Shown here piece after piece: positions 53,611 to 60,061 of a stretch of DNA of 64,000 nucleotides; the first letter of the stretch is position 1, and each line of letters opens with the position of its first letter. Source of the DNA: Sinanaerobacter chloroacetimidivorans (GTDB lineage: Bacteria; Bacillota; Clostridia; Peptostreptococcales; Anaerovoracaceae); NCBI RefSeq assembly GCF_018128545.1, contig NZ_JAGSND010000002.1:62001-126000 (forward strand), written 5' to 3'. The position numbers and the translations under genes are program-made. Under the pieces are notes generated by a model that was not told the DNA's origin, ran no database searches, and was given only the letters and a program-made list of their open reading frames with translations.

Positions 53611-54939
53611 TTATTTGCGGCGCCAGATTTTCAGTTCTTTCGCCTCTGCGATAAGTGCTTCCTGGAAATCCGGATGAGCGATAGAAATCAAAGCTTCCGC
53701 TCTCTGCCAGGAGGACATGCCTTTCAGATTTACTTTTCCGTATTCAGTCACAACAAATTGAACACCTGCACGTGTATCTGTAATCACCGAACCTAATGTC
53801 ATCATCGCCTTGATACGGGAATGTACCTTTCCTGCTTTATCCGTAAAAGTGGAGGGTAGACAGATAAAGCTCTTTCCTCCTTTGGAATTATAGGCTCCTT
53901 CTACAAAATCCAGCTGTCCGCCGGATCCGCTGATAATATTGGGCCCTGCCGACTCGGAGCAGACCTGCCCAGCCAAGTCGATTTCGACGGCACTGTTGAT
54001 AGAAATTAACTGGTCAATCTTCGAAGAAATAAAAGGATGGTTTGTATAATCTACAGGGTAAGCAGCCACTGCAGGATTATCCTGCATAAAGTCATAGAGT
54101 TTCTGAGTTCCAGCCGCAAAAGAGTAGGCCATTCTGCCCCGGTCTAAATTCTTGCACATTCCGGTTACTCTCCCGGCTTCCACCATGTCAACAAATCCGT
54201 CGACCAACATCTCTGTATGGACTCCAAGATCTTTCAGATCCGATTCCGCAATCATCTTCCCCAAGGCATTGGGCATACCGCCGATCCCCAGTTGAATACA
54301 GGATCCATCCCGGATCTCTGACAGAACATGATCTGCAATTTTCTTATCAATTTCCGACGGGGCTGCGGAAGGAAGGACCGGAAGCCCCCGATGACCGCCT
54401 TCTACTATATAATCCACCTTTGAAATGTGAACGGTATGTTCATACCCGCCGTGGACCTTTGGCATATCTTCATTGACTTCAACGATCACAGTGTGTGCTT
54501 TTTCAATTGCCGCAGCATAGTGGGAGATGGTCACTCCAAAGTTGAAATAGCCATAAGCATCCATTGGTGCAACCTGAATCGCCACAACATCTGTCCTGCA
54601 ATTTTCTCTCATATAGCGGGGAACTTCGGAGTATTTAATGGGAATATAATAAGCGAAACCTTTCTGGGCCAATTTACGTTCATAGCCGCCCATGTGCATG
54701 CTGTTCCAGGTAAAATGTTCACCTGCGGGATCATTCTCTATGAAGGGCAGCGGTTTTAAAATCACGCCTCCCCGCATATTCACATCATGAAGCTCTTCTT
54801 TGCGCCGGTCAATTGCTTCACCCAATAAGCCGGGGAAACTTGCCCCCCAGGCAAACTCCACCCAATCACCGCTTTTTATAGCTTTCACTGCTTCATCTGC
54901 TGAAACGCACTTTTTTCGGTATTCATCCATGATCTTCAT
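53611..54939 (-). CDS. Butyryl-CoA:acetate-type CoA-transferase (acetyl-CoA hydrolase/transferase family)
   Basis: This 442-aa enzyme has EFAWGASFPGLLGEA, QLGIGGMPNALGKMIAE, Glu243 in GVHTEMLVDGFVDMVEAG (the HTEM Glu is taken as the acyl-accepting residue of the family) and SGSGGQLDFVEGAYNSKGGK. It swaps CoA between a short acyl-CoA and acetate or another acid. In this setting it would free butyrate and make acetyl-CoA, or activate glutarate or 5-aminovalerate-derived acids. 4-Hydroxybutyrate CoA-transferases are close relatives. It has its own -24/-12 promoter and terminator, so it is a single-gene unit in the same regulon. Confidence 0.88.
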   Translation of the reverse strand: MKIMDEYRKKCVSADEAVKAIKSGDWVEFAWGASFPGLLGEAIDRRKEELHDVNMRGGVILKPLPFIENDPAGEHFTWNSMHMGGYERKLAQKGFAYYIPIKYSEVPRYMRENCRTDVVAIQVAPMDAYGYFNFGVTISHYAAAIEKAHTVIVEVNEDMPKVHGGYEHTVHISKVDYIVEGGHRGLPVLPSAAPSEIDKKIADHVLSEIRDGSCIQLGIGGMPNALGKMIAESDLKDLGVHTEMLVDGFVDMVEAGRVTGMCKNLDRGRMAYSFAAGTQKLYDFMQDNPAVAAYPVDYTNHPFISSKIDQLISINSAVEIDLAGQVCSESAGPNIISGSGGQLDFVEGAYNSKGGKSFICLPSTFTDKAGKVHSRIKAMMTLGSVITDTRAGVQFVVTEYGKVNLKGMSSWQRAEALISIAHPDFQEALIAEAKELKIWRRK

Positions 54940-55037
54940 ACAATCACCTCGACTTTAAAATATTAATTTCACGTTTTACTTGTAGTTTGCCCGGATTGTT
55001 TTCTTACCGGCGTTAACTGAAATTAAAATATTACTGC

Positions 55038-55052
55038 GCAAAAACCATGCCA
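55038..55052 (-). promoter_or_regulatory. Sigma-54 (-24/-12) promoter P4, for the CoA-transferase gene
   Basis: On minus TGGCATGGTTTTTGC, GG and GC 10 bp apart, about 100 bp before the start codon. No clear AACTGTACGGTT site is found upstream; a poor relative (CAGTGTACTGGT, 55143) lies inside the next gene. Confidence 0.85.
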
Positions 55053-55101
55053 GTTAGTGACTGCATTCGTAATAATCGATTCTTACACTTACATTTGACT
55101 C

Positions 55102-55512
55102 TTAATCTTCATAGAAATGCTTCTTTAAGCCGTTAAGTCTGTCAGTGTACTGGTCCTGGGTCAAATAGCCCAGCACTTTCAATTCATTGAATACTTTTTC
55201 TCCATTTTGATACTGTTCGTATTTCGCATTTGCTGCATTTCTGCTTTCATATAGTTCAATAACTTCTTCCAATTCAATGTCACTCAATAGCTCCATATCC
55301 CGTAACTTAATGAGTTCTTCAATCTCTTTTTTGTCAATCATTACTTCATTTGCGCAATCATCCAATTTATTGTACAATACAGTTCCAACCCCTACAATTG
55401 TGCCGATGAGAATCGGCGGTAATCCGAGGTAAAGGAACATTTCACCCATTATGCTCACGCCTGCGAAAGAAACAATCAATGTGATAATTGCTGCGATGAT
55501 AGCTTCGAACAT
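55102..55512 (-). CDS. SHOCT-type membrane protein, 136 aa
   Basis: Two N-terminal hydrophobic segments (about 3-20 and 26-46) are followed by a charged helical region (KKEIEELIKLRDMELLSDIE) and a C-terminal SHOCT-like motif (LKVLGYLTQDQYTDRLNGLK). SHOCT is a short oligomerisation motif at protein ends; the molecular role is unknown. The ribosome site is GAAGGGGGATT. Its tail resembles that of the 51-aa protein beside the recombinase. Confidence 0.7.
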   Translation of the reverse strand: MFEAIIAAIITLIVSFAGVSIMGEMFLYLGLPPILIGTIVGVGTVLYNKLDDCANEVMIDKKEIEELIKLRDMELLSDIELEEVIELYESRNAANAKYEQYQNGEKVFNELKVLGYLTQDQYTDRLNGLKKHFYED

Positions 55513-55960
55513 TTTTAATCCCCCTTCTAACTTTTTTCTTTTACAAATCGGTTATATCTCTCAACTTTCCTGATTCCACCTCTGTCTGACGGTAACTTTT
55601 CTCCAATTTTATTTCTTTCATGCCAGTATCATGGTACCATAATCAATTCCCAATTAGTACCAAAAACTTAAAAATCTCCGAATCATGTTCCTGAAAACAT
55701 GTCCTGAAAGCATGTTTCCACAAGATCCGGGGATTTTAGTGTTATGGACAAGACCGCTGGTTTTGGGCTGGTTAATTTGACCATCAGTTTTCACACATTT
55801 AATCTATTTTACTGCTTAAAAGGTTTATTTTTTTGGTATTTATTTGTAATATTGTTGTACTAGTTGAAATTTGTTTATAATCATATAATAATATTATTAT
55901 CCCATCAATAAAATTAATTAAATACTTTATTATTAAATTAATCATGAAAGGAGATTTATT
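55513..55960. other. 448-bp gene-free, AT-rich region with a two-tier hairpin
   Basis: No convincing gene; a 64-codon frame on minus (55799-55993) has no ribosome site. At 55671-55737 an outer stem (AAAATC-CCG-ATC with GAT-CGG-GATTTT) encloses an inner stem (AAACATG/CATGTTT). On minus it ends in a T-rich run, so it could be an attenuator or orphan terminator in front of the SHOCT gene. The right half is very AT-rich and should hold the promoter of the next plus-strand gene. Confidence 0.45.
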
Positions 55961-56572
55961 ATGTTTATGAGCAAAGATAGCAATTCCACACATGTAAGTA
56001 AGACCAGTCTAAAACAGATAAAGGTTCCTCAAGATGGTCAATTGAGTAAGAAAGGTACCGTCACAAAAGATACAAGAACTGCAAATGAAATCGATTATTC
56101 AATTGCTGAAATTGTAGAAAAAATCAACCATGCAGGTTTTATCTCAAAGTTTTCCTGTTCCGGTTTAAAAAAGGATCATCCCTATAACGATGTCAAACAT
56201 GACGGGGCATATATCAGTTTTTTACGTCAGGATAATGATACGGAAGCATTGGCTTTCATTAAAAAAGCAGCCATTAGCCTGCACATGACGGTAGAGCACT
56301 GCATCATAAGCCGGCGCCCGGCTTTAGTGGTGAGAATCGACAAGGACAAAGCCGGAAATTCGCTGTCCGACAGGATAAAAATGGCGAACGAGACGATGGA
56401 TCATATTTACGGCTATCATTCCAAACGACCCTATGGAGCCTATACCAAGGACCTTGAAGCGATTATCAGCAGAAGCGGCGGTCTGATCTATGATTCTGAT
56501 GAAAAAATAGAGACGGTTTGGAAAAAGTTCGGTGATTTGCTGCTGAAATCTAGATATCAGAATGCAAGTTAA
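55961..56572 (+). CDS. Unknown soluble protein, 203 aa
   Basis: The ATG follows GAAAGGAGATTTATT. The first 40 residues are polar and probably disordered; the rest is an alpha/beta domain with EIDYSIAEIVEKINHAGF, KFSCSGLKKDHPYNDV, GAYISFLRQDND and HCIISRRPALVVRIDKDKAG. No family recognised. A strong terminator follows at once, so it is a single-gene unit. Confidence 0.7.
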   Translation: MFMSKDSNSTHVSKTSLKQIKVPQDGQLSKKGTVTKDTRTANEIDYSIAEIVEKINHAGFISKFSCSGLKKDHPYNDVKHDGAYISFLRQDNDTEALAFIKKAAISLHMTVEHCIISRRPALVVRIDKDKAGNSLSDRIKMANETMDHIYGYHSKRPYGAYTKDLEAIISRSGGLIYDSDEKIETVWKKFGDLLLKSRYQNAS

Positions 56573-56597
56573 GGTTAATAGATATGAGATTATGGGA

Positions 56598-56623
56598 AAC
56601 AGCAGCCGATGGCTGCTGTTTTT
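56598..56623 (+). terminator. Terminator after the 203-aa gene
   Basis: AACAGCAGCC, loop GAT, GGCTGCTGTT, then TTT; a perfect 10-bp stem. Confidence 0.9.
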
Positions 56624-56656
56624 GTTTAGAAAGTTTATAAGAAAAACTGGTATTCA

Positions 56657-57397
56657 TTATGGATTACATCTACTGCAAGGGGTATACCCTACATTAACGG
56701 CATCCGATTTCGATATGGAAATTTTACTTTGTCTTAAGTATTGACACCCATCTCTGTGATATTTTTCTCCGGTCTTTGTTATATAAACAGTATAGTTGTT
56801 TTGGCTCTGCGCAGATTCCAACTCTGCTTTTGTTTGTGCTTCAGCAGCTGCCCGGGCTGCTGCTTCTTGGTCAGCAATGGCTTTAGCCTGGGCGGCAGCT
56901 TCTTGATCTGCAATGGCTTTAGCCTGGGCGGCAGCTTCCTTATCCGCTTCCTCTTGAAGAAACAGAAGCTTATCTTCTGCCTGAATTAAAATCTCAAGTT
57001 TTGTAACATAGCGTTTCTGTTCGGAATTTAAAGAATCAAAATTTGTTCTTACTACCTCCACATCATTCGATTTCTCTAATGTAATAGAATCGATATCTCC
57101 TAAAGACTCTATTTTGGAGTCAACCTCAATTGCTGCACGCTTGTCGGCATTTACCGTTTCTTCAATAGAAGTTTCCGATATATTGGGATTCTCTTTTTCC
57201 CGTTCTAAATCGGTATTTTCAGCGAATACCCCTGTCAGGACAAAAAATAATAGGATTCCTATACCGTAATATTTAAAAACGCTCGTTCTGTTTCTTCTTT
57301 CTTGTGCACCCCACCTGACTACCAATTTGGGATTAAAAAGTCCTATAACTAAAGCGACCAAGCAAATAAGAAAGAGTAAAAAGAATAATATATCCAT
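56657..57397 (-). CDS. Membrane protein with coiled coil and C-terminal Cys domain, 246 aa
   Basis: Two hydrophobic segments (about 2-22 and 43-60) are followed by an acidic region, a long Ala/Glu/Gln coiled coil (about 145-200) and a small C-terminal domain (YITKTGEKYHRDGCQYLRQS ... GYTPCSRCNP). His and three Cys there look like a zinc site, as in the C-terminal modules of some clostridial nuclease-like and surface proteins. The coiled coil contains a direct repeat of AAAQAKAIADQE, encoded by near-identical 36-bp units. The ribosome site is GGAGGGATCATAG. Function unknown. Confidence 0.7.
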   Translation of the reverse strand: MDILFFLLFLICLVALVIGLFNPKLVVRWGAQERRNRTSVFKYYGIGILLFFVLTGVFAENTDLEREKENPNISETSIEETVNADKRAAIEVDSKIESLGDIDSITLEKSNDVEVVRTNFDSLNSEQKRYVTKLEILIQAEDKLLFLQEEADKEAAAQAKAIADQEAAAQAKAIADQEAAARAAAEAQTKAELESAQSQNNYTVYITKTGEKYHRDGCQYLRQSKISISKSDAVNVGYTPCSRCNP

Positions 57398-57622
57398 CTA
57401 TGATCCCTCCTATGACTTATCATCTATTATTGCGAAATCAGTAAGCTTTTTTACAATATCATAAAATGATGTCGCAATTTATCAAATTATGTAGCCTGCC
57501 ATCTATTTTTATATCTCCATTTAACCGCTTTCTTTTTGAACAATAAAAAATTTCACTTAAAAAAATAATGAAAGCATTATTCAAAATATGTTGCAAATAA
57601 TAAGGTCAGGAGGTGAAAATAA

Positions 57623-57754
57623 ATGGACAATATCAGGAATAACTCAGAGAACACTAATAACCAGAAACTTGGAAGTGCCCAAAAAAATGATACAGAAGTT
57701 ATACAGGGTAATTATATTAAATTAAAAGTTTATCCTGGAATTTATACAAATTAA
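57623..57754 (+). CDS. Small Asn-rich protein, 43 aa
   Basis: ATG at 57623 behind CAGGAGGTGAAAATAA. The product begins MDNIRNNSENTNNQKLGSAQ; the N-terminal half is polar and the end (YIKLKVYPGIYTN) is more hydrophobic. A terminator hairpin follows at 57798. It shares composition with the small protein at 58616. Unknown function; spore-associated proteins of this size are common, but that is only a suggestion. Confidence 0.6.
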   Translation: MDNIRNNSENTNNQKLGSAQKNDTEVIQGNYIKLKVYPGIYTN

Positions 57755-57797
57755 AAAAGATCTGTAAACTTCAAACGCTTATTTCAAGAAATAAAAG

Positions 57798-57823
57798 AGC
57801 CTAGAACATTGAAATTCTAGGCT
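57798..57823. terminator. Terminator between convergent genes
   Basis: AGCCTAGAA and TTCTAGGCT, a 9-bp perfect stem with A/T tracts on both sides. Confidence 0.8.
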
Positions 57824-57875
57824 TTGATTTTGAGGCGGCAAATGGTGGGTTTTCCTTTGAAATTAATGTAATTAT

Positions 57876-58442
57876 CTAATTAATAGATAAATACTCATTC
57901 AGTCCTTCCGCCATATAGTCTCCAATTTTAAGGGCCTGATCTTCTAGTCCTTCATATAAAGCGATGGCATCTTCATATCTTCCGGCAAGAACGGTTACCA
58001 TTTCCAGTATTGTAATTCTGTAATAACTATAAAGCAAGTCTTTCCATTTTTCCTCATCCCAGAATGGATTGATTTCTGCTAAAAAATTTGCTAATTCATC
58101 TGCATTTTGATACATCCTTATAGTGGCATCGTCTATCGCAGCGATGTCCCCTGCTTTTTGTGCATCCATGATTTCAGCCCCGATTAATATTTGGTTAGAA
58201 AGAGAAGACTGGAACTGTTCAGCGATTTCTTCTCCGAAGAAAATTTCAAATAGGACTTTAAAGTCAGAGGGAATACGATATAGCCTTTGCCACACGATAT
58301 CTAAATTGGCAAGATCCGTTGCCGCACTAATAAGAAACGCCCTTCTCCACATGGCAAGCTGCATCATAAGCCTTCTGATGCGATTAATTAAATTCATTTG
58401 AGCAGGGGTTATCATATTTGCAACTTGATTCTCCTTTACCAT
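57876..58442 (-). CDS. Helical protein of a Firmicute family of unknown function, 188 aa
   Basis: The ATG at 58442 follows AAGGAGATCGAAA; a longer frame to 58472 lacks a site. The pattern (MNLINRIRRLMMQLAMWRRA, FLISAATDLANLD, QILIGAEIMDAQKAGD, INPFWDEEKWKDLLYSYYRI, YEGLEDQALKIGDYMAEGL) matches an all-helical family of about 190 residues common in sporeforming Firmicutes, often mislabelled acetylglutamate kinase. No kinase motif is visible. Function unknown. Confidence 0.7.
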   Translation of the reverse strand: MVKENQVANMITPAQMNLINRIRRLMMQLAMWRRAFLISAATDLANLDIVWQRLYRIPSDFKVLFEIFFGEEIAEQFQSSLSNQILIGAEIMDAQKAGDIAAIDDATIRMYQNADELANFLAEINPFWDEEKWKDLLYSYYRITILEMVTVLAGRYEDAIALYEGLEDQALKIGDYMAEGLNEYLSIN

Positions 58443-58615
58443 TTTCGATCTCCTTAATATTATTCTCAACATAATATATTCATAATAATTAGTCGCATGA
58501 TGATTTTCGCTTTAAACCCTCTTCAAATATAAAGCCGAGCATGATGATAGCCTTCAACCATTACATGCATAGTAAAAATTATAACTACAAATACTTACAT
58601 TGGGAGGTGATAAAA

Positions 58616-58762
58616 ATGGACAAAAATAATTTTGACAATAAAGAAAATCTTGGACACGGCATTAAAGGCGATGTAAGCAATGCTAAGAATTTAAAAGATG
58701 AGAAGAATAACAAGAACAATAAAGTCAATAATTTACGCAGTGATAAGAATTTTGAGAATTAA
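58616..58762 (+). CDS. Small Asn/Lys-rich protein, 48 aa
   Basis: ATG at 58616 behind TTGGGAGGTGATAAAA. The product (MDKNNFDNKENLGHGIKGDV...) is highly polar and probably disordered, with repeated KNN. It resembles the 43-aa protein at 57623. Function unknown. Confidence 0.6.
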   Translation: MDKNNFDNKENLGHGIKGDVSNAKNLKDEKNNKNNKVNNLRSDKNFEN

Positions 58763-58862
58763 AACAGTAGAAAAGGATGCCTCAACTTTGGGACATCCTT
58801 TTACTATACTTGAATCCAAATTGAATAACATCCCACAGTTTTCCTCTTTGAATCGAATTTTT

Positions 58863-59792
58863 CTAAAGAATATTTATAATCCCACGGCATTTCGGATAGT
58901 TAGAGCAACCCCAAAACTCGTTACCAATATTATCTCCTTTGGATGCTTTACGCTTTGTCATCAATGCCCCGCATCTAGGACATATAGGTACTGCATCGTT
59001 TTCTGTAGTATTTATAAAACTAGATTGAGTTTGTTCTTTTTCTTGCTCTTCCTTTATTAAAGTGCGATATTTTTCAGTGTAATCTATTTTACTATTGCAA
59101 TGCTTGGATAGAAAATATTTTGCTAACTGCTCCATGGAGCTCTCACTGCTGTCAATGGCATCTCGTTCCTTATTAACTTTAATCAAATATTTGATCAATT
59201 GATCAGCGCGAATTACTTGATTCTTTATTTCTTTTGGGGCATACTTTTCATTTAATATTGTTTTAGGATTCGCCAGTACCACAACAGAACGGTAGTTATC
59301 ATAAAAGTACTGTTCGAGAAGAGATCTAGTCAAAACATTCCCACGCTCTGCACTACGAATCTGCTTAATCAGTTCCAAATGCCGCTTGCTCTGGGTAACA
59401 GGAGAATAAATTCCTTCTTTTCTATTTCCTATTGTTCGAATAAAATCCCCTGCTTCGTTAATAGTGATGTTCCCGTATAGATTTTTACATTCAACTACAA
59501 AATGGCGCCTTCTTGTGATAATCAGGAAATCAATTTGAGCTGAGAGACCTTCATATTCTAGATATAAGTCGTGTAATATAAACATTGGAATGTGACTGTT
59601 CTTTAGTTCAAATAGGATTGTGTCCTCCCCCAAAATACCGGCCTTAACAGCTGCTATGTCATTTTCCAGCGCAGATTTAATTTTTAGATTTTTTGTTTCC
59701 ATAAGTAATTTCTCGAGAGCATCTAATTGCTCCTTTGCACTGCTATCTTCTTTCAAAATTACAGGTTCTTTGATTCTATCAAAAATTCCCAT
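58863..59792 (-). CDS. NERD-domain protein with topoisomerase-type zinc ribbon
   Basis: This 309-aa protein has a nuclease-related (NERD) domain (about 45-165; AAVKAGILGEDTILFEL, AQIDFLIITRRRHFVVECKN with the D...ExK core) and a C-terminal zinc ribbon like those ending topoisomerase I (ICPRCGALMTKRKAS ... FWGCSNYPKCRGI). The D-ExK residues suggest DNA cleavage or processing. Such proteins are spread among bacteria, sometimes in mobile or defence contexts; no partner defence gene is seen here. Confidence 0.85.
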   Translation of the reverse strand: MGIFDRIKEPVILKEDSSAKEQLDALEKLLMETKNLKIKSALENDIAAVKAGILGEDTILFELKNSHIPMFILHDLYLEYEGLSAQIDFLIITRRRHFVVECKNLYGNITINEAGDFIRTIGNRKEGIYSPVTQSKRHLELIKQIRSAERGNVLTRSLLEQYFYDNYRSVVVLANPKTILNEKYAPKEIKNQVIRADQLIKYLIKVNKERDAIDSSESSMEQLAKYFLSKHCNSKIDYTEKYRTLIKEEQEKEQTQSSFINTTENDAVPICPRCGALMTKRKASKGDNIGNEFWGCSNYPKCRGIINIL

Positions 59793-59983
59793 TCTATTCC
59801 CCCATAGATAATTTCTGTTTGCCCTTCGTCACTTCCAGATCATACCATATATTAAGCAATATTTCACTATATATCTATCTGGATTAGCGTTTTCTCCTGC
59901 GCATTTTATTCTATAGAGATATCAGAACTTAGGTTTTCATTCAACCTTATAACCCGTTATACATGCAAAATAATCTCAAAACA

Positions 59984-60021
59984 AAAACTCCAAACCCATT
60001 AGATCCAATAAGTTGGAGTTT
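59984..60021 (-). terminator. Terminator of the U32 peptidase gene
   Basis: AAACTCCAAC (minus) pairs with GTTTGGAGTTT, followed by T-rich sequence. It lies past the tRNA-like fragment. Confidence 0.75.
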
Positions 60022-60030
60022 CAGCCTTCG

Positions 60031-60058
60031 TGGCGTTACCCAGATTTGAACTGGGATT
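60031..60058 (-). other. Possible tRNA 3'-end remnant
   Basis: On minus, CCCAG-TTCAAAT-CTGGG is a perfect T-arm with the conserved TTCAAAT loop, followed by TAACGCCA, which could be the acceptor strand and discriminator. There is no matching 5' half, because U32 coding sequence ends right before it. It could be a remnant left at an integration site, or chance. Confidence 0.4.
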
Positions 60059-60061
60059 TCC

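Noticed and set aside
36873..54939. GABA or 4-aminobutyrate pathway through 4-hydroxybutyryl-CoA
   Set aside because: No 4-hydroxybutyrate dehydrogenase or 4-hydroxybutyryl-CoA dehydratase is present, and GcdA and the Arg-bearing dehydrogenase fit C5 dicarboxylic acids. It remains an alternative for the aminotransferase alone.
55143..55154. AACTGTACGGTT-type site for P4
   Set aside because: CAGTGTACTGGT matches at only 8 of 12 positions and lies in coding sequence.
55799..55993. 64-aa minus-strand frame in the AT-rich region
   Set aside because: No ribosome site, low-complexity composition, and overlaps the start of the plus-strand gene.
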